From contig NZ_CP007055.1 of the NCBI RefSeq assembly GCF_000517625.1, positions 434,001-498,000 on the forward strand: 64,000 bases of DNA, read 5' to 3'. Of the stretch, positions 37,794 through 45,547 are shown piece by piece. The notes beneath the pieces are model-generated. The model ran no database searches. It had not been told where the DNA came from and saw only the letters and a program-made list of their open reading frames with translations. The position numbers and the translations under genes are program-made. Positions within the stretch are counted from its first letter, which is position 1. Each line of letters opens with the position of its first letter. The DNA comes from Halostagnicola larsenii XH-48. GTDB lineage: Archaea > Halobacteriota > Halobacteria > Halobacteriales > Natrialbaceae.

Positions 37794-39278
37794 CTATCGG
37801 TAGCCGAGCGACTCGAGCCGATCCAGAACCTCCTCTTCGTCGTCGTACTCGACCGCATCGTCGTCTGCATCGTTCGACGGGCCGGATCGCGGCTCGTGTC
37901 GCGAAAGTAGGTCGTCGAGTTCGTCCCGGAGCGCTGCGAGCGTCTCGGGTCGTTCGGCGACGAGGTTTTCGGTCTCCTCAGGATCAGACTCGAGGTCGTA
38001 GAGCTGTTCGGACTCCCCGTGGGATCGTTCGCAGTACCGACAGGTCGGGTCGTCCTCGACCGCCCGGAGGTACTTCCAGCGGTCGGTCCGAACGGCCCTG
38101 AACCGCTGGGTGTTGGCTTCCTCGAGCAACAGCGACTCCCGGGACTCCCAGTCGTCGCCCTCGCCCTCGAGCAGCGGCCGGAGCGACTGCCCGTCGGCAT
38201 CGAGCGCCCGTTCGTCGGCTAGCTCGAGCGCGTCGAGAATCGTGGGCGCGATGTCGGTGATGCTCACCAGTTCGGCCGACCGCTCGACGCCGTCGGATTC
38301 GGGCGGGCGGACGACCAGCGGAATCCGCGTCGTCGGCTCGTAGAGCCCGTGGTGTTCGAAGTAGATCCCGTGTTCGCCGAGCGATTCCCCGTGATCCGCG
38401 AGGACGACGACAAGCGTCTCCTCGAGCAACTCGCGGGTCTCGAGGGCCTCGAGCAGCCCTTCGATGGTTCGATCCGCCTCCGTCGCCGCCGCGTCGTACT
38501 GCGCCCGCGCCAGCGCCGTTCCGACGCCCATCTCGTGGTCCTCCCACCGCTCGTTGTCCTGGTTGACGACGCCGCCGGGGGTGAGGCTGTTCGCGGTGAT
38601 CGACCCCGTCGGGAACTCCTCGGCGACCGCCGAGAGCGGACGGTTCTCATCGTCGTGCTCCTCGAGATAGCGCTCGACGAGCGCGTCGTCGACGTCGTAG
38701 GGCGTGTGGGTGTCCATCAGGTGGACGAGCGAGTAGAACTGATTCGACTCGTCGAGGAAGTCGGTAAACTCCGCGACGACGCCGTCCTCGTCGTCGCTGC
38801 CCGTCCGATCGGTGAGCGCGTTGTACGTGCGAGAGAGCGTGTCGCCGATCGCGGGATGGATGCCGTATAACAGGCTGCTGGCCGACTTCTCGAGGGATTT
38901 GAGTCGCCAGTGGGCCGAGGAGAGTTCCGGATATCGGTCGAATCCGCGACGGTGCCAGCGCCCGAGCGGGCGACCGAACGCAGCCGTGTCGTAGCCCCGC
39001 TCCTCGAGGACCATCGGGAGCGCCGGAACGCCCTCGATCGCTCGTTTTTCCTCGTCGGTGACGTGCGAGCCGTGATTGCGCACGCCGTGAGTTCGCGGGA
39101 GCCGACCCGTTTGCAGCGACGTGAGCGCGGGATCGGTCGCGTTCGTCGTGCTGTAGGCCCGCTCGAAGACGGTTCCCTCCGCAGCGAGTTCGTCGATCGT
39201 CGGCGTCACCCGCCGTCCGTCGTACGCGCCCACGCGATCAGTCCGAAGGGCGTCGACGACGACCACGAGTACGTTCAT
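37794..39278 (-). CDS. Sulfatase (alkaline phosphatase superfamily)
   Basis: 494 residues. Metal-binding residues appear in VLVVVVDALRTDRVG and VVVLADHGESLGEHG. The usual Cys/Ser of the formylglycine motif is replaced: the active-site segment reads TDPALTSLQTGRLPRTHG, so a Thr/Ser nucleophile is likely, as in phosphodiesterase-like members. It could transfer or hydrolyse sulfate or phosphate esters on the surface glycan. It ends in DRLESLGYR, a motif also found at the ends of two other proteins of the locus. ATG 39278 fits a box at 39304-39310; GTG 39287 does not. Confidence 0.9.
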   Translation of the reverse strand: MNVLVVVVDALRTDRVGAYDGRRVTPTIDELAAEGTVFERAYSTTNATDPALTSLQTGRLPRTHGVRNHGSHVTDEEKRAIEGVPALPMVLEERGYDTAAFGRPLGRWHRRGFDRYPELSSAHWRLKSLEKSASSLLYGIHPAIGDTLSRTYNALTDRTGSDDEDGVVAEFTDFLDESNQFYSLVHLMDTHTPYDVDDALVERYLEEHDDENRPLSAVAEEFPTGSITANSLTPGGVVNQDNERWEDHEMGVGTALARAQYDAAATEADRTIEGLLEALETRELLEETLVVVLADHGESLGEHGIYFEHHGLYEPTTRIPLVVRPPESDGVERSAELVSITDIAPTILDALELADERALDADGQSLRPLLEGEGDDWESRESLLLEEANTQRFRAVRTDRWKYLRAVEDDPTCRYCERSHGESEQLYDLESDPEETENLVAERPETLAALRDELDDLLSRHEPRSGPSNDADDDAVEYDDEEEVLDRLESLGYR

Positions 39279-39303
39279 TACCGACACTATTCAGGTCGCT
39301 CTC

Positions 39304-39310
39304 TAAAATA
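39304..39310 (-). promoter_or_regulatory. TATA-like box of the sulfatase gene
   Basis: TATTTTA on the minus strand ends 26 bases before ATG 39278 but only 17 before GTG 39287. Confidence 0.45.
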
Positions 39311-39471
39311 TAGTGGTCTCTGATCGGGTGGCAATTGTCTCGTCGTGACATTGGATACGATTGCGCTCAACCGTCGCTATTGGTTAGCATATTTATGGAT
39401 ATATTAGCAAACTCCAATAAGTTCATATAATTTATAAAAGAAGTAATAATAACTGGAAAGGAACTGCCGGT

Positions 39472-40437
39472 ATGCCCGTCAGCTTCTCCCAGTGGATGCG
39501 AGAGAGCGTCGATCATCTCCGATCCGACGACGGTCCGCTCCCGAAGCGAGTCGTCCGGAGTCTCTATTTCGTCTACGTTTCGATGCTGTTGGAGACGGCC
39601 ACCCGAACGCAGATCGGGACGAACGTGTACGACCGCGAGTGGGACCTCCTGATTATCCTGGACGCCTGCAGGGTCGACGCCATCGAGGCGGTCGCGCCGG
39701 AGTACGAGTTCATCGAGACCGTCGATTCGATCCGGTCGGTCGGCAGCACCTCCTTCGAGTGGATGCCGCTCACGTTCACGTCCGAGTACGCGGACGAGAT
39801 CGCGAAGACGACCTACATCACCGGCAATCCCTACACGGAGGCGGTGTTCGAGCACAAAGATCACCCGCCGGTTCGCGACGCGATTCCGTTCGGCCCGACG
39901 GAGTACGACGCCGTCGATCCCGACGACTTCGCCCACCTCGAGGAACTGTGGAAGTACGAGCAAGACGCCGATTTCAACCGCAAACCGCCCCGGTTTACGA
40001 CCGACAGGGCGATCTCGAGCGCCCGCACTCGAGACTCCGAGAAGCTGATCGTCCACTATATGTACCCGCACAACCCGTTTCCGCTCGCCGAGGAGGGGTT
40101 GCAAAAGCCGTTCGATAAACTCAAATCGGGCGCTGTCTCTCGCGAGACGGTGTGGGACCTGTATCTCGAGAACCTCCGCTACGTGTTAGACGACGTGGAA
40201 CTGTTGCTCGAGAACGTCGATAAGGACCGGGTCGCTATCACCGCCGACCACGGCGAGGCCTTCGGCGAGTACGGCTTTTACAAGCACATCATCGGGTGTC
40301 CGTTGCCCTGCGTTCGACGGGTTCCGTGGATTAGGACATCGGCCACCGATACCGAGAGTTACCAGCCGGAGCAAGAAGAGCTTCCATCGCAGACGGTTTC
40401 GGTCGAAGACCGGCTGGAAGGGCTTGGCTACCTCTGA
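39472..40437 (+). CDS. Short alkaline-phosphatase-superfamily (sulfatase-like) protein
   Basis: 321 residues, shorter than standard sulfatases because the C-terminal subdomain is missing. It keeps the first metal motif DLLIILDACRVDAIE, a candidate nucleophile in RSVGSTSFEWM and the second metal motif AITADHGEAFGEYG. It ends in DRLEGLGYL. No signal peptide, so it acts inside the cell or at the membrane face. It is most similar in plan to the protein at 42233. An AT-rich upstream region with TTTATAAAAG precedes it. Confidence 0.87.
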   Translation: MPVSFSQWMRESVDHLRSDDGPLPKRVVRSLYFVYVSMLLETATRTQIGTNVYDREWDLLIILDACRVDAIEAVAPEYEFIETVDSIRSVGSTSFEWMPLTFTSEYADEIAKTTYITGNPYTEAVFEHKDHPPVRDAIPFGPTEYDAVDPDDFAHLEELWKYEQDADFNRKPPRFTTDRAISSARTRDSEKLIVHYMYPHNPFPLAEEGLQKPFDKLKSGAVSRETVWDLYLENLRYVLDDVELLLENVDKDRVAITADHGEAFGEYGFYKHIIGCPLPCVRRVPWIRTSATDTESYQPEQEELPSQTVSVEDRLEGLGYL

Positions 40438-40523
40438 GTAGCAGTATTCGGTACTCGAGGTTCGTTCGTCACAGCTAACTGCCGCATTCGCGCTCAGTAT
40501 CGGCCGAAGCATGTCAATACGAT

Positions 40524-40533
40524 AAAATATATG
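40524..40533 (+). promoter_or_regulatory. TATA-like box of the small membrane protein gene
   Basis: AAAATATATG ends 25 bases before ATG 40558 and overlaps the competing ATG at 40531, which is rejected as a start. Confidence 0.5.
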
Positions 40534-40557
40534 TTGCAGCCATCGACTGCTAGAAAT

Positions 40558-40761
40558 ATGCCTGATTCGGTGTTCGTCCGCTTCGTGATCACAGCCGCGG
40601 TGGCTTCCGTGTTCGTGTTCACACTCACGACGCTCCTCCTTCCCCCCGACCCCATCTCACAACTGCTTGCGGGAGGGCTACTGGTAGTCGTCGTGCTCCC
40701 TATTTCCTTTCTCCTCAGTTATGGAGGCGGATACGAATCGCTCGCAAAGCGAGTGGATTGA
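40558..40761 (+). CDS. Small two-helix membrane protein
   Basis: 67 residues, nearly all in two transmembrane helices (FVITAAVASVFVFTLTTLLL and LAGGLLVVVVLPISFLLSY) with a PPDP turn between them and a short C-terminal GGGYESLAKRVD. This is the layout of small haloarchaeal membrane proteins such as the DUF7534 type; function unknown. Its only close neighbours are the glycosylation genes. Confidence 0.68.
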   Translation: MPDSVFVRFVITAAVASVFVFTLTTLLLPPDPISQLLAGGLLVVVVLPISFLLSYGGGYESLAKRVD

Positions 40762-41161
40762 TGAGCCACCTCGGGTCAGATCCCGAGATACCCGCCCCGC
40801 TTTGCCTGTCGAATTGCACGGGTACTTGTTTCTCGAATACACATTATCATCGGACGGAAATAATATTTATATGATACTACGGGGCGTTGGGTCGAATGGA
40901 AGCCAAAACTCCACGAAAGGGGGCGTTCGTATTGAAATGCCCCGGGTGCTGGAACCACCCGAGACGTGGCTTCCGAACCCGTCAAGGGTCAGTTTCCATG
41001 ATTGGATATCTTCTCCGCGGGCTTAAACATCCCGTCCGACAGACGAATCGAAGTCGACTACCGCCAATTCTCCCTTACGCACCACCAGCCGCCGCGCACG
41101 CACCACCTGCCGCTCAAACACCACCAACGATCGCGCACACGTTCGGAGGTGGCCACGAGCG
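40762..41161. other. 400-base stretch without a convincing gene
   Basis: A frame from about 40893 would encode a short protein with one CPGC pair and a Pro/Ala/His-rich end, but composition is basic and a second cysteine pair is lacking. The reverse strand also has a short frame. AT-rich sequence near 40845-40880 (AATAATATTTATATG) is a likely promoter. It could be a decayed zinc-finger gene. Confidence 0.35.
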
Positions 41162-41500
41162 ATGACTGCACCGACGGAAAGTCTGGTCGTAGACATCGTC
41201 CGCACCCTCGAGAAGGAGGGCATCCCTCGAGAGTCCTACCAGCTCGCCAGCGAGGTCGATCCTGAAGCGCTCGCTCGACTGCTCGACTCTGGCGGCGGTG
41301 CGGTCGAGGTCCGCCTCGAGGTTCGTGCCGTCTCACTCGTCGTGACGAGTGCGGGCGTTTGGGTCACTGACGAAGATCCGTCGCCCCGTCCTGAATGCCC
41401 CGAGTGTGGACTCCTGGTCACCGATGTCGTCCAACTCGTTCCGACCCATCACACCGCCTATCCCTGTGGCTGTCAGGTTCGGGGTGATCTGCTCGAGTAG
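41162..41500 (+). CDS. HalOD1-like domain fused to a zinc ribbon
   Basis: 112 residues. Residues ~5-70 are HalOD1-like (SLVVDIVRTLEKEGIPRES, SEVDPEALARLLDSGGG, VSLVVTSAGVWVTDE). The C-terminus adds a zinc-binding unit CPECG ... HH ... CGC (residues ~78-106). HalOD1 is a predicted signal-output module of Halobacteria, so the fusion suggests a nucleic-acid- or protein-binding output. It lies between sulfatase-like genes of the glycosylation locus, with no clear functional tie to them. Confidence 0.7.
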   Translation: MTAPTESLVVDIVRTLEKEGIPRESYQLASEVDPEALARLLDSGGGAVEVRLEVRAVSLVVTSAGVWVTDEDPSPRPECPECGLLVTDVVQLVPTHHTAYPCGCQVRGDLLE

Positions 41501-41665
41501 GTGGGAGTGCTCGAGTTGTGTGCTGTCCGCGTTAGGCTGGTCGCGGTCTCAGCCGATGTAACTCATCATCCCTTTTGAGATTGAAACTCGCGGTAAGTAC
41601 AGCGAGTAGACCTATCAATGAATGTTAGCTGAGGGTTCTTGGTCGTGCATCTCGAACTCTTGTGT

Positions 41666-42088
41666 ATGTCCCTAACTGCAACTGAGACGTGGTCAGTATC
41701 GGCAACAACACAGTGGCTACGCGGGTTGTGGGAGTACTACCGGGAATATACACACACCGCAGTCCATGCAGCTTCAGCTGCGGCGCTCACCGCATTTGGA
41801 CTGCTTATATTCGTCAATCGACTATTCGTGGTACTGGCGATTGCCATGTACATCTGTCCGCCCGTCATCCTCTATAGTATCAGTTCTGACGTTGGAAGGG
41901 CTACGGACTCGTCGACAGCGCCACCTGTACAGGCGGACTCTGGGACGAACTCGGATACCGATTCTGACAGTGACTCGGATGGCGACGATGGGGACAGCGA
42001 TTCCGATAGTGATGATGGAGACACTGATACGGATGGTCCTGACGCGGACGCGGACGGTGCCGATGCCGACGCCGATGCTGACGGATGA
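41666..42088 (+). CDS. Membrane protein with Asp/Ser-rich C-terminal tail
   Basis: 140 residues. Residues ~25-85 hold two hydrophobic helices (HAASAAALTAFGLLIFV; LFVVLAIAMYICPPVILY). From ~95 to the end the sequence is a run of Asp-Ser, then Asp-Ala repeats, reflecting a GAY-rich simple DNA sequence. It could be a surface spacer or a glycosylation target, but no N-x-S/T cluster is present. ATG 41666 chosen; a TTG at 41639 would add 9 residues. Confidence 0.65.
   Translation: MSLTATETWSVSATTQWLRGLWEYYREYTHTAVHAASAAALTAFGLLIFVNRLFVVLAIAMYICPPVILYSISSDVGRATDSSTAPPVQADSGTNSDTDSDSDSDGDDGDSDSDSDDGDTDTDGPDADADGADADADADG
41960..42084 (+). repeat. Simple-sequence tract encoding the Asp-Ser/Asp-Ala tail
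   Basis: Imperfect hexamer-like GAY-TCN and GAY-GCN repeats. Such tracts can change length by slippage, so the acidic tail may differ between strains. Confidence 0.6.
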
Positions 42089-42196
42089 CCGTTCTGTATC
42101 CCCTCTCTGCCACTATTGACGATGCCCTTTATCAGTGAATCCGCATCTGTCGTTACTGGGCCGCATAATTCAGCCTCGAGTATTCCCACGCTCGGC

Positions 42197-42208
42197 AAGG
42201 CTTATGTG
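42197..42208 (+). promoter_or_regulatory. TATA-like box, AAGGCTTAT type
   Basis: AAGGCTTATGTG lies with its CTTAT core about 27 bases before ATG 42233. Very similar boxes stand before the GT2 and aglB genes. Confidence 0.5.
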
Positions 42209-42232
42209 TCGGGTTGGAATGCGATGCTGTAG

Positions 42233-43240
42233 ATGGGCCTGCTCCGTAACGCGGCGAACGTCTACGAGCAGCAGGGACTGACCGGTCTCTGTCGACGGTC
42301 GGTCGCGTTTTTCCGCGAGAATCCAGCGTTTCTCTCCCACGGGATCGCGAACGCGCTCTTTTACCTCCGATATGGATCCGGAACGGACGTCATGAGCGAA
42401 GACTGGGACAACTTGATCATCCTCGACGCCTGTCGCTACGACGCGTTCGCGGCTCGAAACACGATCGACGGCGACCTCCAGCGGCGAGTTTCTCGCGGCT
42501 CCTCGAGCCTCGAGTTCATCGAGGGAAACTTCGCAGACCGGGAACTCCACGATACGGTCTACGTGACCGCGAACACGTACTACACCGCCGCCGGAAGCGA
42601 GACGTTCCACTCGCTTATCACCTGCTTCGACCACTGGGACGAGGACCTCCAGACGATTCCGCCGGCGGGCGTGATCGACGAAGCGAAGGCCGCGCTCGAG
42701 CGAAACCCGAACAAACGGCTCATCGCCCACTTCATGCAACCGCACGCGCCGTACATCGGCCCGCGGGGACGGAAGCTCCGCGAGAAAATCGAAGAAGAAG
42801 TCGCCGTCAGAGGGATGAGTCTCGAGCGGGGACTCAACGACGACTGGGACGAGCGCCGAGACGATACCTCGAAGGCGATTCAGGCCATCGAAGCGCCAAC
42901 TATCCCGGGCGTCGACGTGACCGACGCGGAGGTCAGGGCCGCCTACGCGGAAAACTTAGACCTCGTCCTCGAGCGTCTCGAGGAGTTGCTCTCACACCTC
43001 GAGGGCAAGACGGTTATCACGGCCGACCACGGCGAACTGATCGGCGACAGGGTCCCGCCGTTCTTTCGCAAGCGGTACGAACACCCTCTCTACCTCCACA
43101 CGCCGGAACTGTGTCTCGTCCCCTGGTTGGTCGTCGACGAGGGAGACCGGCGGACGATCACATCCGATCCTCCGGAGCGGTACGATTCGATGGACGAGGA
43201 CGAACTCGAGGAGAAACTTCGCGCCTTTGGCTACCGGTGA
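42233..43240 (+). CDS. Short alkaline-phosphatase-superfamily (sulfatase-like) protein
   Basis: 335 residues with the same plan as the protein at 39472: metal motif NLIILDACRYDAFAARN, candidate nucleophile in RGSSSLEFIEG, HFMQPHAPYIGP in the middle and VITADHGELIGD as the second metal motif. It ends in EEKLRAFGYR. No signal peptide. A role in adding or removing sulfate or phosphate groups on the glycan or its lipid carrier is inferred from location only. Confidence 0.87.
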   Translation: MGLLRNAANVYEQQGLTGLCRRSVAFFRENPAFLSHGIANALFYLRYGSGTDVMSEDWDNLIILDACRYDAFAARNTIDGDLQRRVSRGSSSLEFIEGNFADRELHDTVYVTANTYYTAAGSETFHSLITCFDHWDEDLQTIPPAGVIDEAKAALERNPNKRLIAHFMQPHAPYIGPRGRKLREKIEEEVAVRGMSLERGLNDDWDERRDDTSKAIQAIEAPTIPGVDVTDAEVRAAYAENLDLVLERLEELLSHLEGKTVITADHGELIGDRVPPFFRKRYEHPLYLHTPELCLVPWLVVDEGDRRTITSDPPERYDSMDEDELEEKLRAFGYR

Positions 43241-43274
43241 GCTACTGTTGCCTACTCGCCGCCTTTCGCTACCG

Positions 43275-44024
43275 CTAGCGCACGTCGCGGAGATCCGGAT
43301 GGGACGACGTTTCCGTCTCCTCGCCCCGCGCGACGCGGTCGCGTCGGCGCTGCCACCGGTCGTGCCGGACGACGACGCGAACCGGTATCGCGTCTAGCTC
43401 GAGCACTTTGGCGATCGACAATCGGTGGTTTCCACCGCCGCAGAAGACGAGTTCGCCGTCCCGCCCGACGCTCACGCAGACCTGATCGAGCGACGACGCG
43501 ATCCTCGAGTCGGTCCCCTCGTAGTGTTTCGTCGGATCGTACCCGTCGTCTCGAATGCTTTCGTACAGCCGGTCGATCCGCTCGTACCGGCGCTCGAGGT
43601 CGGTCCTCGAGAAGCAGCCGTCGGCTTCGCCCTCCTCGTCGATTCGACGGCACAGCTCGCCGTAGACGTCCGTCTCCGTCCAGTCCATGCCGTCGACGTA
43701 TCGCTGTTCGACCGAACGGTGTTTGATCGACTCGTCGTAGGGGTTCGTCCGCTGGTCCCACTCGCCCCCTCGAATGGCTCCCGTCGCGAGGTACTTGTCG
43801 ATGGACCTGTTGGCCACCGTGATCTCGTTCGGATCGACCGAGATGAGCGCGAACGGGTCCGCGAGGGCGTCGTACGGTCCGACAGTCCGGTAGTACGCCA
43901 GCCGTCCTCGAGCGAGCGCCCGGACCAGAAGCGGGTGGTGACGGAGAAACGCCAGCCCGGACGAGACGAGCCCGCGAACGCCGCCCGAAGAGAGAACGGA
44001 TCGCGCTCTCCCCAGTAGTGTCAT
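43275..44024 (-). CDS. Hypothetical protein with ParB/sulfiredoxin-like core, in glycosylation locus
   Basis: 249 residues. An N-terminal basic/hydrophobic helix region (LLGRARSVLSSGGVRGLV) precedes a core with ALISVDPNEITVANRS and CGGGNHRLSIAKVLELDAIPVRVVV. The GGGNHRLSIAK segment resembles the GxxR/H motif of ParB-like nucleotide-processing folds (compare DGxHRL). Many such proteins are CTPase or kinase/nuclease-like. Homologues near glycosyltransferases would suggest a role in glycan synthesis. It is divergent from the GT61 gene, 88 bases apart, with TATA-like boxes facing both ways. Confidence 0.7.
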   Translation of the reverse strand: MTLLGRARSVLSSGGVRGLVSSGLAFLRHHPLLVRALARGRLAYYRTVGPYDALADPFALISVDPNEITVANRSIDKYLATGAIRGGEWDQRTNPYDESIKHRSVEQRYVDGMDWTETDVYGELCRRIDEEGEADGCFSRTDLERRYERIDRLYESIRDDGYDPTKHYEGTDSRIASSLDQVCVSVGRDGELVFCGGGNHRLSIAKVLELDAIPVRVVVRHDRWQRRRDRVARGEETETSSHPDLRDVR

Positions 44025-44084
44025 TGGTCTGAATACGAACAGATCGGCTAAATAGTCCGTGATTCCGACCTGAACCGTCAGCGA

Positions 44085-44089
44085 CTTAT
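44085..44089 (+). promoter_or_regulatory. TATA-like box of the GT61 gene
   Basis: CTTAT ends 24 bases before ATG 44113. On the minus strand a CTATTTAG box at 44051-44058 serves the divergent gene starting at 44024. Confidence 0.45.
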
Positions 44090-44112
44090 CCGCTGCTTCT
44101 GGAACGATTCGT

Positions 44113-45378
44113 ATGCCACTCCGACGAGTTCGACAGAAGGTTCGCGACGTCGGAGTCCTCGAGTTGCTCAAACGCGGGATCGAAACCGGGGCCGCGCCGA
44201 GGCTGTTCGCGGGAAAACTCGCGCTCGATACCAGAATTAGCTACCTCGAGCGCGCGGGGCTGGCCCGAACGCCGGATGCCGACGCGTTCGCGTTCGGTAC
44301 CGAGGAGTCGATCGCGCTCGAGGCGCCGCCGAGTTCCCCCTCGGAACTCGAGCGGATGGCCGGTTCGTTCTCGTTCGAGCAACCGTTCGTCTGCCGACTG
44401 CCGACGGCTCGACTCGTCGGGCGGGACGCGCTGGCCGTCCGCCCGGATGGATCCTTCCTCCTCGAGACCTCGCTCGGCCGGCGCGACAGACTCGAGCAGT
44501 CGCTGCTGGCGGAGCCGTCCCTGCTCAGTCGGGCGCTGTGGAGACAGTCCGCACTCGGGGCTCCGTCGGCGGACGACCGGAACCTCGAGACGGTTTGTTC
44601 GTTCGTCGACGGCTGCCTCGGCGGCTATTCCCACTGGGTGTTGACCGCGCTGCCCCGGCTCGAGGGCCTCCGGCGGTGGGAAGAACGGACGGGCGAGCGC
44701 GCAACGATTCTGGTTCCGAACGACGCGTCGAGTTGGGTCCTCGAATCGCTCGAATTCTTCGGATACGGATCCGATCGAATCACGGCGTGGAACGGGGAAC
44801 CGACGACGGTCGAGGGGCTAGTCGTCCCGTCGGTTCGCTCCCCCGAGCAGCCCAGGTCGGCCTACGCCCATCGGTTCACGTACGACCTCTCGTACAAGCT
44901 CACGTCGCCGGCCGCCTGCCGGTGGCTCCAGTCGGCCGCTCGAGAAGCGGCGTCCTCCCGGCGTTCCGAGAGTCGCTCCGAACTCGAGCCCTGCCCCGCG
45001 GGCCGCGGCCGGCGCGTGTACATCTCGAGAGCCGACGCCGACCGGCGGCGGGTCCGCAACCGCGACGAACTGCTCGAGGCGCTCGCGACGAACGGATTCG
45101 AACGGTATACCCTCTCGTCGCTCTCGTTCGCCGACCAGGTTCGGCTCTTTCTCGAAGCGGACATCGTCGTCGCACCTCACGGAGCCGGGTTCGCCAACCT
45201 CGCGTTTGCGAGCGACTGTACGGTGGTCGAACTGTTCGGGTCGAAGGTCAAACCCACCTACTGGCTGCTCGCGGGCGCACTCGGACTTGAGTACGAGCAT
45301 CACCTGTGCGAGGCCGCCGGGGACGACCTGCGAGTCGATGTTCGGACCGTAACCGATTCGATCGAGGCACGCTTGTGA
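44113..45378 (+). CDS. GT61 (DUF563) family glycosyltransferase
   Basis: 421 residues. The C-terminal catalytic half shows family hallmarks: RRVYISRADADRRRVRNRDEL, GFERYTLSSLSFADQVRLF, then ADIVVAPHGAGFANLAFA. The N-terminus has a helical leader and a CSFVDGCLGGYSHWVLTALPRL segment typical of DUF563. No transmembrane segment. It should add a sugar to the lipid-linked glycan on the cytoplasmic face. Start ATG 44113 agrees with promoter spacing. Confidence 0.88.
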   Translation: MPLRRVRQKVRDVGVLELLKRGIETGAAPRLFAGKLALDTRISYLERAGLARTPDADAFAFGTEESIALEAPPSSPSELERMAGSFSFEQPFVCRLPTARLVGRDALAVRPDGSFLLETSLGRRDRLEQSLLAEPSLLSRALWRQSALGAPSADDRNLETVCSFVDGCLGGYSHWVLTALPRLEGLRRWEERTGERATILVPNDASSWVLESLEFFGYGSDRITAWNGEPTTVEGLVVPSVRSPEQPRSAYAHRFTYDLSYKLTSPAACRWLQSAAREAASSRRSESRSELEPCPAGRGRRVYISRADADRRRVRNRDELLEALATNGFERYTLSSLSFADQVRLFLEADIVVAPHGAGFANLAFASDCTVVELFGSKVKPTYWLLAGALGLEYEHHLCEAAGDDLRVDVRTVTDSIEARL

Positions 45379-45547
45379 TCGCCGCGAACTCGCCGCCGAG
45401 ATGGCGTAGACGCCGTGCGAACGGCCGCCGGTTCCGTTCGTTCGCTCGAGTCGGTCCACAAAGCCTTTTCACACACATGATCAGACTGATAGGCGTGGCA
45501 CCGAAAGACGCGCACAGACGGGTGGGTGACTCCACCTCGACGCAACT

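Noticed and set aside
37688-38200. N-terminal extension of the AglF-like protein
   Set aside because: It overlaps the sulfatase gene in another frame and is Ser/Arg/Thr-rich; the conserved N-terminus begins at 37687.
40887-41165. Zinc-finger protein gene between the small membrane protein and the HalOD1-zinc gene
   Set aside because: Only one CPGC pair, basic composition and a Pro/Ala/His-rich end; not convincing as a functional gene.
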